64,000 bases of DNA from contig NC_088791.1 in NCBI RefSeq assembly GCF_011386835.1, forward strand, positions 10,354,998 to 10,418,997, given 5' to 3'. The translations under genes and the position numbers were made by a program. Shown here piece after piece: positions 1-10,476 of this stretch. The stretch is from Chrysemys picta bellii. Taxonomy: Eukaryota > Chordata > Testudines > Emydidae. Under the pieces are notes generated by a model, which was not told the origin of the DNA, ran no database searches, and saw nothing but the letters and a program-made list of their open reading frames with translations. Every line of letters starts with the position of its first letter. The first letter of the stretch is position 1.

Positions 1-1138
1 CCTGTGCACAGGCTGATCTTGGGTCTTTCAGTGCTAGAGCAGAGCTGTCCCAGTGCGGCTCATCTGCATGGCTGCATCCTCTGCATTTAATTTGGTCCAA
101 ATCACTTTTCTCATCTGAATTGATCTGGGCAAAATCGACGCCAGCCCCCGTATTAAAGTAGACGTTATAGCGAACGCTCTTTGAGCAGGGGCGGATTGCA
201 GCAAACAGTGAAAGGGACGTTTGAAAAGGAAAATCATAAAGCCAGGCTTGGGTTCATGATTATTTGTACTAAAGTAACTTTGAGAGGCCTCAGCTGAGAT
301 ACGGTCCCCTTTGCTGGGCGCCACACATATGCTTGGTGAGAGACTGTCTGTCCTGCCTATTTGGACTGTTAGCTCTTCAGGGCTGGGACTAAGTAATATT
401 ACACCCATTTTACAGGTGGGGATCTGAAGCACAGAGAGACTTAGGGCTTGTCTACATGGGGGAGTTATTCCAGAATAACTCTTCCTGATTAACACCAGGT
501 GTGGACACTCTTGTTCTGGAATAAGAGTGCCTATTCTGAATGCCAGATCTCCTGGGTCCCAGTGCAGTGCCTTAAACGCCAGGCCACCCTTTGGAGCCAA
601 AGTCTGGATATCCCAAACTTTGCAGGGGGGGAAAGGCAGGTTCAGTCGACCAGCCCATTATAGGGATTGTGGCTGCTGACAAAACTCAGATCCTTCTGCA
701 GGTGCAGCTTTTGGACAGTTACCAGGGAGAAGGAGATCTGAAGCTCGGGTTGGACCTGCCTGCAGTAAAAGGCAGAGCTTTCCATTCCGGGGGGAAAGTG
801 GTGACACCGGCATCCTTGGAGTTCAAAGCCCCCCGTGGAACAGGTGCAAGTTGCCCTCACAATGTGCCTCAGCCCTGAGCCGGAGCAACTGAGGACTCAC
901 TTGCAGGAGCAATGGGCTCCCCCGTGCTCCTTCCAGCCGTGGCCCCGGCTGAGTGTGCTCTCAAGGTGCTGAATGTCGTGGTGGAGTGACTGGTGCCCCA
1001 GCTGGTCCCTCCCAGTCCCTTCCTCTCCCCAGCCGTGGGTGGGATATTGTTCTATTGGAAAGGATTCAGTCTCTTGTAAATTGTCTGTTGGGGGAGGGGC
1101 TGCTCTGATAAAGCTCTCCCTTGGCTCATGCCCTCTAG
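1..1138. other. intron sequence upstream of the first exon
   Basis: No coding exon of the plexin frame was found. About 360-435 resembles a MIR-like SINE tail, and 440-545 holds degenerate inverted motifs (AGTTATTCCAGAATAACT) of the kind seen in foldback elements. The rest is unassigned. Confidence 0.6.
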
Positions 1139-1378
1139 ATCTGCGAGGTACAGAACGCCACAGAGATGACCTGCCAGGCCCCAGCACTGCCCGTGGACCC
1201 AAATCACCAGTCCGAGCTAACCGAGCGCCCAGAAGAGTTTGGTTTCATCCTGGATAATGTTCAGTCCCTGCTGATCCTCAACAAAACCAACTTCACCTAC
1301 TACCCAAACCCAGTCTTTGAGGCTTTCAACCCCTCGGGGATCCTGGAGCTGAAGCCAGGAACTCCCATCATACTAAAG
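1139..1378 (+). CDS. PLXNA4: plexin A4 exon: IPT/TIG domain (begins ICEVQNATEM)
   Basis: 240 bases, 80 codons, phase 0 at both ends. The acceptor is CCCTCTAG and the donor AAG/GTGAGG. It encodes part of the immunoglobulin-like IPT/TIG repeats of the extracellular stalk, from ICEVQNATEM to GTPIILK. Two cysteines (ICEV and MTCQ) fit the disulfide of an IPT repeat. Sequons NAT, NKT and NFT are probable N-glycosylation sites. In the family these repeats form the curved stalk that holds the semaphorin-binding head away from the membrane. The previous exon is not in the 1138 bases upstream. Confidence 0.93.
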
Positions 1379-1427
1379 GTGAGGAGATGGGGGTAAGGGA
1401 GCAGCATCAGAGAACGATGATGCCCTC

Positions 1428-1616
1428 CAGGAACATATCCAGCCAATCACGGCCAACATCCCACCAGTCCCAACAGAGCCCTCACCAGCATCTCACCAGT
1501 CCCAGCATTACCAGTCCTAACAGAGGGCCTGCCAACATCCCTCCAATCACAACAGAGATGCCACCAGCACCCCACCAATCGTAGCACTTCTCCTGCCAAC
1601 GTCCCACCAATCACAG
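1428..1616. repeat. irregular CCAAT/CACCAG-rich tandem repeat
   Basis: Variants of CAACATCCCACCAGTCC, CCAATCAC and CAACAGAG recur several times. Unit length is uneven, so it is a decayed minisatellite rather than a clean array. Confidence 0.5.
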
Positions 1617-1841
1617 CACAGCGTTCTTAACTTTACCCCAACCCACAGCAGATATTGCCTTGTGCTGTAGGAGCCTGGTGTGCGGATTAGATTGAGCAGC
1701 GGCAGAAACTGCACTGAAAAGGGAAGCATGGAGAGAGAACGTTTGTGTTGTTCCATAACATCCTAACCGCAAGGGACAGAGCTTCGAACAACTAACCTTT
1801 TCACTTCTTGACAGTTCACCCTCATGGAAGTACACGGAGTA

Positions 1842-1924
1842 GCCCCTCAGCTGGAGTAACGCAGCATAGCTCTGTTGACTTTCCTGGAGCTACACTGATT
1901 TACACCAGCTGAGAATCTGGCCCC
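1842..1924. repeat. 80-base palindromic element, copy 1
   Basis: Starts with GCCCCTCAGCTGGAGTAAC and ends with TTTACACCAGCTGAGAATCT, so the two halves are imperfect reverse complements. It belongs to the same family as 6309-6389 and 53791-53864. Confidence 0.5.
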
Positions 1925-2417
1925 ATGTCTCTGTTTGTGCTGCAGTACGTGACAATATGGTGATTAGGACAGCCAGACGCAGCACGTTTGGAGTTGTAAA
2001 GCTTGCTCACTCGCCATTTGTGCAAATCCGAGAACAACCTCTTTGTGGTTTGAGACATTCTGTGAGCCAGACAGCGAGCAAGAGCACTTTCTGGCTTATA
2101 TTTTCCAGTATGGGCCTCTGTATGTGATGTGTGTGCAAACAGATAATTGGGCACACAAAAGACACATTTGCACATTCAATACAAATGTAACAAATGCAAA
2201 TGTAGGCCTGTAATTCCAGAGAGACAAGGTGCAGGGGAGCCCTGTACCAAGCTGTCCCGATCTTCCAGGGGTGGGTCAGGATTTACTCGCATTGAGGAAG
2301 GCCATAAATGATGAGCCAAGGAGGGCATGTCTAGGGATGGCACTCACATCACAGGGACAACCCAATGGCAGGTTACACCCTGCTGAGATGTTTGTGGGTT
2401 TGCTCCTCTCGGTCCAG

Positions 2418-2564
2418 GGGAAGAACCTAATCCCACCGGTGACTGGAGGGAATGCCAAGCTGAATTACACCGTGCTGATAGGCGAGAAGCCATGTGTGGT
2501 GACCGTGTCGGACGTGCAGCTGCTGTGCGAGTCCCCGAACCTCATTGGACGGCACAAAGTGATG
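2418..2564 (+). CDS. PLXNA4: plexin A4 exon: last IPT domain ([11 protein letters not shown]...GRHKVM)
   Basis: 147 bases, 49 codons, phase 0 at both ends. The acceptor is TCGGTCCAG and the donor ATG/GTAAGC. It continues directly from the exon ending at 1378, joining PIILK to GKNLIPP, a typical first strand of an IPT fold. Cysteines in KPCVV and LLCES fit the conserved disulfide, and NYT is a sequon. The domain is extracellular and close to the membrane. Confidence 0.93.
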
Positions 2565-3477
2565 GTAAGCCAGGCGTTAATGGGAAACCCCGAGAGAATG
2601 GGAACCACTGAGAATTCCGGGATCCTTGGGAATTTGGATCCCATTATTGTAGTCACTAGGAACTTGGTGACCCCCTCCAGAAGGCAACGCCCCAGTCTTG
2701 GGTGTTAAAATAAACAAACGTGGAGACCCTGGTAGCTCATGGGGAAGCTTGTAAAAGCATACAGCCCTGAATAGCCTCCACTGCTGGCATCCCCGTTATA
2801 GGGAATCCCTTCAGTAGAAGCCCTCTTCTCTGCTTCGAATGGCATCAGCTGTGTGGTGCCAAAGTATTTGTGCAGTGTGGCTACATGTATGTGGCATGAT
2901 GCCTCCATGCCACCAAACGCTCCCGCGGGGGAAGAGCGCTCTGCTTGGCTTAGCGCTGGCTGCAGCAATAGTCAGCATGGAAAGGGTTAAAATCTGCCAC
3001 CTAGGAAAAGAATGGAAGTGCAGGGCATTGACCATAGGGTGAATGGCTCTTTGGGCTTTGGTGCCAAAAGATTACGCTGCCACCGGCATAATTTCGTATT
3101 ATTTTTAGTATTAATTAGTGAAATTGTGGCCTGAGAGGTAGCTCCTCCTCCTCCCTCCGTACCACTCCTTTATCCTCCTCTTCTCCATACTTTGAACACT
3201 GTCATACAGAATGAGTCAGCAAAATCATTTGCATTCTACAATCCTATTGGTTGAAATAAATGAATCTGCAAATGACATTACACCCTGGGCATGCCAACAG
3301 ACAAGGCTGCGGTCTGCAAATGTGGATGAGCAATGTTTTTGATTGACCCTGATCAATTTATTCCTCCCACTCCCCCAAGCTGGTAGGGTAGATTTTTTTG
3401 GTTGTAATTTCAGTGATGAGAAATCTGTAGAGGTTGCTGGAGATATAATATTTGGGTACGTCAGGAGAGAGTGTTTT

Positions 3478-3605
3478 CTGAGTTAGAGCAGTGGTTAGGA
3501 TGCCCCGGGTTCCATTTTTGACTCTGCCACAAACTCACTGTGTGACCTTGGTCACTTCACCTCCCTATGCCAGAGTTTCTCCTGCTGTAAAATGGAGGTG
3601 ATAAT
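3478..3605 (+). repeat. MIR-like tRNA-derived SINE
   Basis: Carries the core and tail typical of MIR/CORE-SINEs: GTGTGACCTTGGTCACTTCA, then a CCTATGCC and TGTAAAATGGAGGTGATAA tail. Confidence 0.6.
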
Positions 3606-3993
3606 CCGTGCCAGCCATAATGCGGGGCTCAATTCATCCACAGTTGTAGAGCACATTATGATCCTCCAAGGGAAGCACTTGTGATGCCATTCTCTGCTTT
3701 AATTCCAGGGCTTTTGAATAGCACATAATGAGTCTGCCAGCATTTTCCTGGATGTAGTTGAAAAGGTGCTCAGTCAGGGGCTGGCAAAGCCAAGGCCTGG
3801 GAGATAAGCCAAGAGGCAGGAGGATTGCAAATGAACCCAAGGGGTTCAGTGAGCCTGAGAGCAGAATTGGGCCTTTCCACGACACAGGGATTCTCTGATC
3901 ACTGCAGCCCGGGGCAGATAGAGAGAGTCAAAGAATGAGGGGCCCCACTAGAACCGTGGGAAGATGGTAGCATTTAAACATGTTTGTGAGCAT

Positions 3994-4005
3994 CAGTAAC
4001 ATGAC
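3994..4005. repeat. target-site duplication, left copy
   Basis: CAGTAACATGAC is repeated exactly at 4153-4164, flanking the inverted retroposon between them. Confidence 0.75.
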
Positions 4006-4152
4006 AAAAAGAACGAGGAGTCCTTGTGGCACCTTAGAGACTAACAAATTAATAAGCTTTATGCCCAAGTAAATTGGTTAGTCTCTAAGGCGCCACAAGG
4101 ACTCCTCGTTCTTTTTTGCTGATACAGACTAACATGGCTACCGCTCTGAAAC
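4006..4152. mobile_element. inverted (hairpin) short retroposon
   Basis: Both halves match the retroposon at 18697-18823 but in opposite orientation. 4006-4045 and 4077-4117 form arms of about 40 bases with one mismatch (shared motif GGAGTCCTTGTGGC) around a loop of about 31 bases. The right part continues into the reverse complement of the family's 5' end (GGCTACCGCTCTGAAACC). A perfect 12-base target duplication brackets it, so it is one insertion event with internal inversion. The family class is not settled; I take it as SINE-like. Confidence 0.7.
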
Positions 4153-4164
4153 CAGTAACATGAC
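4153..4164. repeat. target-site duplication, right copy
   Basis: An exact copy of 3994-4005. Confidence 0.75.
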
Positions 4165-5064
4165 AGTGCACTAAGGGCGAGTTAATGCCATCAATCTGCA
4201 CACACAGAGCCATTGCTCTGATAATGGCTGAGCTGCGAATCAAGGACAGACGGTTACCTGCAGTAAAAGCCTCCGTTTTAGCAATGGCACGGAAGCTGGA
4301 ATTAAGCGAGGGAACAGCTGTTCTGGGGAATGCCTTCTGCGGTATGACACTGTTGTTCCTCAAGTTAGTGCCTCGCTGTTTCACTGGAACTCCACTGTGA
4401 GGATGGGGGTGGTGGTGGGAATTAACACTCAGATCTCCTGGGTCCTTCTGCCAGTGATCCGCTGTGTGATCTTGAGCAAATCACTGAACGTCCCCGTTGC
4501 TGGGAAGTTGGGGAGTGGTAACACTTACCTAGGTCCACAAGGGCTTGTGAGAATGTATGAACAATTGCCAAGTGGGATAATGAAGTAGGAAACCACGGTG
4601 ATAGTGTTTCGTGTTGATGTCAGCGTGTTCCCTCCCTCGGTCAGCTCTCAGTGCAAGGATCAGCAAAACAGCGACAGAGTTAAATAACAGGAGGAGAGAG
4701 AAAACTAAAAGAACTGGATCGAGTGCATGGTTTTGAGATGAGCTATGAAAAGGGGCGAAGGGTCACTGAGGTGAGAGGCGCAGGAGGGCTCTTCCAGAGG
4801 GGAGAAGCTGCAGAGGAGAGAGATGCGTATACAGTATGTGAGAGGAGGGGGTGGGGGGGACGGGGATGGGGACGACGAGAATAAGGTTTGCACTTAACCT
4901 CAACTGAGGCTGTCTCCCAAATCCTTAGTCACTCCTGTGTGGAGGTCAGGTCTCCAGGGCTAGGTCTGGGAGGGAGGGAGCATGTACTGGGATGTATAGA
5001 GTCCTGTTGCAACAATAGAATTAGCACAATGATCATCCTGTCGTAAGCTAGATTGTGAGTAGAG

Positions 5065-5396
5065 CAGGGGTAGGCAACCTATGGTACGCGTGCCAAAGGC
5101 GGCATGCGAGCTGATTTTCAGTGGCACTCACACTGCCCGGGTCCTGGCCACCGGTCCAGGAGTGGGGGGAGTGGGGGTGGGGGGGCTCTGCATTTTAATT
5201 TAATTTAAATGAAGCTTCTTAAACATTTTAAAAACCTTATTTACTTTACATACAACAATAGTTTAGTTATATATTATAGACTCATAGAAAGAGACCTTCT
5301 AAAAACATTAAAATGTATTACCGGCACGCGAAACCTTAAATTAGAGTGAATAAATGAAGACTCGGCACACCACTTTTGAAAGGTTGCCGATCCCTG
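5065..5396. mobile_element. hAT-type MITE, 332 bp
   Basis: Begins CAGGGGTAGGCAACC and ends GGTTGCCGATCCCTG, terminal inverted repeats with two mismatches over 15 bases. It is flanked by a perfect 8-base duplication GAGTAGAG (5057-5064 and 5397-5404). CAG ends with 8-base duplications are the hAT signature. There is no transposase, so it is non-autonomous. Confidence 0.85.
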
Positions 5397-6308
5397 GAGT
5401 AGAGGATCTGGCACAAATCTACTGCCACTGGTGCTGAATTCCAGTTTGGCCTGAGGCTGGAGAAGAGACCTGATACCACACAGAGTCTCACTCCCAGAAA
5501 GCATGTCCAGGTCGAGGTCCTTGGCCAGGTCATGTGTGTATAGAAAGGATATGGAGGCGTCTGCTCTGTGCTTGGACCATATATAAAGTGCAGAATTCCA
5601 GCTTCCCGCTGATTTCTGTCTCCCCCAGTCCTTGAAATTACAGGAAGGATCTGAGCAGAATGTTTGCAAGAGGCTCAGATTGTTAGCCTCAGGGCAGTGA
5701 AATCAAACAAGAGGTCAAAGAGGGCAAGAGAAGAAGAAACTGACAAGGAAACCAGGTTGCTTCCTGTGAAGCCAGAGCTGAGAGCAAGGACGTTAACTCA
5801 CAGAATCTTAAGAGCTACTGATCAGCCTGTCTCTGGTCACGTCTAGTACCTCCCCCAGGCAGGGCAAGACTGCTCTATCCCGTCCATTCTCCAATCCATG
5901 TTAAATTGTCACAGCAACAGGGCAGCCTCATTTTGGGAGACAAGCCAATGAGCTGATCCGTCTCTCTGGTAGGAAGCATTGTCTCATATTTAGTTTAGCT
6001 TTCCCGTTCCTTAATCCTATCCCTGCTTCTAGGCAGCTCCTGTACACTCCCCAGGACAGACACCCTGCTCTCCTTCTCATACAGTGCCCATGTCTCTAGA
6101 GCGGCCTTTCACTCTGCATGGCGCACGCATCCACAAGAACCCTCTGCAGGAAATCCAGGCTTCCTTTCGCTGTCTTTAGAGCGGGTGTTTCATTTTTAGC
6201 AAGCTCTTGATAAGCAGGTTCTACATGCAGAGGCCCTAGAGCCCCAGGTCCCAATCCCAATCCCAGCAGCGCCCACTCAGCCCTTCACCTTCCCATGGTA
6301 GACACGCT

Positions 6309-6389
6309 GGGCCAGATCTTCAGCTTGTGCAAGTCAGGGTAACGGCACAGAGGGGCGGTGTCGATTTACACCCGCTGAAGATCTGGCCC
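6309..6389. repeat. 80-base palindromic element, copy 2, with perfect 16-base arms
   Basis: GGGCCAGATCTTCAGC at 6309-6324 is answered by its exact reverse complement GCTGAAGATCTGGCCC at 6374-6389, with a 49-base centre. Confidence 0.75.
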
Positions 6390-8428
6390 GTTTAGTTCCC
6401 TGCTGTTTACCGTGGGTGAGTCCTGCAGACAAGACCATGAAATCCAAGGTCATGCTTGCTCCGTGTGGCCATGAAAGAATCCCTGGCACATGCTGCCCCA
6501 CAGCCTGTTGTGAAAAAAAATCTCTTTCCCCCAGCACGTGTTTTCTGGGTCACCCCTGCTCTTACCCCGCTGGGACTGTGTATAACTCCACAGTGCGTGA
6601 GGCACGTGGCGCTCCTGCAGCGTGACCGGCAGTATGCGCATGTAGGATGAGAGTCGCGCTCTGCTGGGAAGAATTCCTTCTGTCGGCTCTCGCAAAGTAG
6701 TGCCTGAAAAACAGGTCCCTGCATGCGAGGAGGCAGGAGAGGAGCGATCTCTCCCCAGACAACTCGGAGCCATATCTGGATTCTCCGGGATCACTGCCTG
6801 CCCAGGAGCCCGGGTGTGCCTCCTGCTCTCGGGGACTGTGAGCCCCTCCCTCACTCCCCACTGTTCTGCCCATTGCTGGGCCCCGCCCTCTCCCTCAGCC
6901 AAGCTTCCCAGTGCCAGTCGGCTCCCACTGCGGCACAGGGAGGTGGCTTGTGTGTCCCCACCCTGGAGAGTGAAGTGGGGCAGAGACGTGAGGTGGCAGG
7001 CCAGGGAGCAGGCTGCCAGCTGAGAACAGGCAGGGTGAATGAGGCTGGCCCCCTGACCGGGAGTGGGGGATGGTTGTGGGGGCTGGGAATATGGGGGTGG
7101 GGGGCTCATATTAAGATGGAGGGAACTGTGCTAGAAAGGGACCAGGCCGCATGCTGAGAGCACTTGCCCAATCCCAGTTCCAGGGGATGACTTGGGGTGG
7201 AGCGGCCGTCGGTGCTGCAGGGCAGCTGGGCCGTGTGGCACGGGGCGGCTCCAGCCTGGCGCAGAGGCTTGGCTGGAATGCACTGGGTACTCCTCGGCAG
7301 CAGCCAGCGTCTCCGGCAGGGCCTGCCGTGCCTGGCGGGGAAGAAGAGCTCGGGCAGGATCGGCTAACCCCAGCGACAAGGCTGACTGGGTCTCAGGCCC
7401 TGCACAAAGCTTCTGGGGATGATAGTGACGTACGCTGCTCTATAGGCAAAGCCACCGCCTTCCCCTCCCCTGCTGCCTGTCTGCTACCACTGCTCGTGGG
7501 GCTCCACCCCAAGGCGGTGCCGCTGCCCAGGCCCAAGTGTAGCCCACCAGAGTGTCCCACTCTCTAAAAATGGCTGGGAACAGCATTTAACAACTAACCC
7601 TCTAGGGCTGCAGTCTGGAGCTATGGGCAGGCTCTGACGACACACGGGCTCCCAGCAGCGCCATCTCAGAGGTGATCCAATCCGGGAGTCAGCAACACAA
7701 TCTGTTGGGGTGCCCGCTACATGGTATCTCTTAACCAGGAAGTGACCCCTAGGAGGCCACCTAGAGCTCCAAGCGGGGCCGTCCCTAGGGGGATGCGGGG
7801 CCCAGGATGGAAGTGACGAATCCAGGACCGACCCGTCACTTCCGGGTACCCAAGGGATGGCTCTGGCTCCAGCTCCGTCTCCAAGCAATAGCCAGGGGCA
7901 CTCAGCGTACAAAGCAACGCCTTAGGGCCAAGCCCTGCTCTGCATTACCCTGGAGTACCAGAGCAGGGGCTCTGATGAGGACATTCACTCTAAAGAGGAC
8001 ATGCTGGGCTCCGTGTTTATTCGTCCCCTATGGCTTCTGGATCCAGTTTGTTCAGTTTTACAAATCAGTAGAAGACTGTTCTTCCTGCCAGCTCTGCAAA
8101 CTGTCCCTCGGATTTGACATGTCAGCTGGCTTCTTCTAGCACCCTGCCCAGTAACTGGGACTGTCTCATCAGAACGCAGCCGAGAGGCCGATGCACATTC
8201 TGGGGCGGGGTGGGAGCAGTGCAGAACAGCACAACACAACAGGGTCAGGCAGCAGATGACAGAACATACCCAAGCCGCAGTTCAGCCAGGACAATCAGAC
8301 TGATAATTCTGCTCGCACAAGAAGGTGTTTATAGATCACGTCACGTGAACTTTACTTGCTAATGCTAATGCCAGCCTCTAGCACCATGCTGGGCTCAGTA
8401 TCTAGTCAGAAAGAAGTGTGCCATCTCC

Positions 8429-8527
8429 TATGTCACTGGCACCACTTCTCTGGGGTTAGCGGTCTCCCATCCAAGCACTGAGTACTTCAGACACTGTTTA
8501 GCTTAGGAGAGCAGGGAAGGTCATTGG
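8429..8527 (-). repeat. 5S rRNA-derived SINE fragment
   Basis: GCGGTCTCCCATCCAAG at 8459-8475 and TTTAGCTT at 8508-8515 align without gaps to the complement of vertebrate 5S rRNA, spaced as in the real molecule. Upstream GGCACC also fits. The divergence is that of an old 5S-headed SINE (SINE3/AmnSINE type) and not of a functional 5S gene. Confidence 0.55.
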
Positions 8528-8643
8528 CTCAGGTGCTGTTGCTGCAGGTTGAGGTGGTTAGAGTTCCTCTGAGGAGTAGCCAGGCTCTGGGAGGTTCTGT
8601 TTGCTGGTGTTTGTAACGTGCCTGTTTTCTAATTCCTATGTAG

Positions 8644-8878
8644 GCTCGAGTGGGAGGATTGGAGTTCTCCCCAGGGATGGTCTACATCTCTCCCGACAGC
8701 CCGCTGAGCCTGCCGGCCATCGTCAGCATCGCCGTGGCTGGCGGCCTGCTCATCATCTTCATCGTGGCCGTGCTGATTGCGTACAAGCGCAAGTCCCGCG
8801 AGAGCGACCTGACCCTCAAGCGGCTGCAGATGCAGATGGACAACCTGGAGTCCAGGGTGGCACTGGAGTGCAAGGAAG
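8644..8878 (+). CDS. PLXNA4: plexin A4 exon: membrane-proximal stalk, transmembrane helix, juxtamembrane coiled coil
   Basis: 235 bases, starting in phase 0 and leaving one base of a split alanine codon at the donor (GAAG/GTACGA). It opens with [20 protein letters not shown], the end of the ectodomain. A run of about 21 hydrophobic residues (8719-8781, [20 protein letters not shown]) follows as the only membrane segment. The stop-transfer KRKSR and a heptad-like stretch ([20 protein letters not shown]) come next. In plexins this stretch forms the juxtamembrane coiled coil that controls dimerisation and holds the GAP inactive without ligand. Confidence 0.96.
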
Positions 8879-9488
8879 GTACGATGGAGAGGCGGGGCCC
8901 CCAGGCCTGGCACAGGGCATGCGGAAAGGAAGATATTCGTTCCCTGAAGGATTGCAGTGAAAACAGCTCTAGCTAGAGGACCCCAATCCACCAAGTTTGG
9001 ATCTGGCTTTGGATCACCCTTCTCCAAAGTTCTGGCCAGTTTAGATCCAAGATCCAGTTGGGTCCATTCAAAAGATAAGGTTCGGCCACTGAATCTGGAT
9101 CCAGTACAGGAGCCAGTCATCCTTGGAGCTCAGGAGCGTTCAGACCCAGTCAGGCCCATCTCTGGTTTTGACACAGGTTGGCCCCATCCCCCAGGCTGGA
9201 CAAACGGTGATAAGAACGGGCTTTGCTGGAGCCCTGTTAAAACTGAGTTTTCTAAATCAGGATGGGGCTCTGTCTAGATGGAGCCTTTGTCTGGCATCAG
9301 ATCTTGGGCAGAGGCTGGTGGGTAAGCAAGTACAGCCTGCTCCTTCCCCACCTATCTCTCCATCTGCACATCCTCCTGCTCCCCCATCACTGGTGACACC
9401 CGCACAGGTGTTAGCCTGACCTCCTTCCAGGTAGGGTCAGGGTGGATCTGGACCATCGCTTCACTGGGGATGGGTTTCTTTGTCTCAG
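8879..9488. other. intron, 0.61 kb
   Basis: The shortest intron. No repeat or second coding frame was recognised. Confidence 0.7.
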
Positions 9489-9631
9489 CTTTTGCAGAGC
9501 TTCAGACAGACATTCACGAGCTGACGAGCGACTTGGATGGCGCCGGCATCCCCTTCCTTGATTACCGCACTTACACCATGAGGGTGCTTTTCCCTGGCAT
9601 TGAAGACCACCCTGTCCTGCGGGATCTGGAG
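9489..9631 (+). CDS. PLXNA4: plexin A4 exon: start of first GAP segment ([18 protein letters not shown]...)
   Basis: 143 bases, beginning with the last two bases of the split alanine codon and ending in phase 0 at GAG/GTAAGC. It encodes [40 protein letters not shown] and HPVLRDLE. This is the linker from the coiled coil into the amino-terminal lobe of the cytoplasmic GAP. The [10 protein letters not shown] block is a plexin A signature. The intron before it is the shortest in the window, 610 bases. Confidence 0.95.
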
Positions 9632-9948
9632 GTAAGCAGGAACAATGACCATCTCCTCCCTCCGGCTGCCTGCTCGGCCCCTGTGTCCCTATTCTGTCTG
9701 TCGTGGCGCCGTGACACTGGGAGTGACACGAGCGAGGTCACTGCCTTGTGACACGGCCTAATCTGTATTGATGCAGCATCAAGACACCGCCTCAGGTCCC
9801 TGGGAGGCTGCTCTCCAACAACTGAAATAATGGTGGGTCTCCCGGATGAGCCCAGATGCCAGGCTCACAGGGGGAAGACCTGGAAAAATGGGAGCATTCC
9901 ACCAGTGGTGGGATGAGTGAGGTGTCCATATTGAAGAGTGCCAGGATA

Positions 9949-9971
9949 TGTGTGTGTGTGTGTGTGTGTGT
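9949..9971. repeat. TG microsatellite
   Basis: About eleven uninterrupted TG units, followed by CTGT-rich sequence. Confidence 0.9.
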
Positions 9972-10163
9972 CTGTCGGTCTGTCTGCCTGTCTCCACTGC
10001 ATTAACTTCCTCATGGATGGGGTCCTCTTCCTGCTGGAGTGTGCTCTTGAGTTTTTCACTGAACAGACACTAGAGATGGGGACCCCGGCAGATCCACCTG
10101 CCCTTCCATGGCATTGCAGCATTCCCTGGCAAGGGCACTGCCCATGAACATGCTGGCCCCCAG

Positions 10164-10476
10164 GACGTCTGTGCAGCCCTCCAGGCAGGGCGCCCCGCAG
10201 GACATCTGTGCTGCTCACGGGCATGGCACCTTCTCAGGGACCTCTGCACTACCCAGGGCTCTGGTGTCTTCCAGGATGTCTGCGCTGCCCATGGGCACAG
10301 TGCCCCTGGGATACCTGCACAGTCCAGGGGTGCCACACCCGGGATATCTGCGCTGCCCGTGGGCACGGCACACTCGGGACGTCTGTGCTGCCCATGGGCG
10401 CGGCACACTCAGGATATCTGCGCTGCCCGTGGGCACGGCACACTCGGGACGTCTGTGCTGCCCATGGGCGCGGCAG
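10164..10476. repeat. 35-base minisatellite with a 70-base dimer
   Basis: About nine units of 35 bases built around TCTGTGCTGCCCATGGGC. The last four alternate between a GATATC type and a GACGTC type, so the real period there is 70. 10343-10405 and 10413-10475 are identical over 63 bases. Open frames on both strands here come from the repeat. Confidence 0.85.

Larger units (their letters stand above)
1379..2417. other. intron, 1.04 kb
   Basis: Holds an irregular CCAAT/CACCAG-rich repeat at about 1428-1616 and one copy of the 80-base palindromic family at 1842-1924. Nothing else was recognised. Confidence 0.7.
2565..8643. other. intron, 6.1 kb
   Basis: Contains MIR-like SINEs (3478-3605 and about 4420-4520), an inverted retroposon with a 12-base target duplication (4006-4152), a hAT MITE (5065-5396), a perfect 16-base inverted-repeat element (6309-6389) and a 5S-derived SINE fragment (about 8429-8527). 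The G-rich stretch at 4840-4875 and the GC-rich 6700-7900 gave only chance open frames. Confidence 0.7.

Noticed and set aside
6450..7109. 219-codon minus-strand frame
   Set aside because: A GC-rich intron gives several overlapping frames on both strands. No domain and no splice context.
8427..8530. functional 5S rRNA gene
   Set aside because: Only part of the molecule is present, with many changes and no intact internal promoter.
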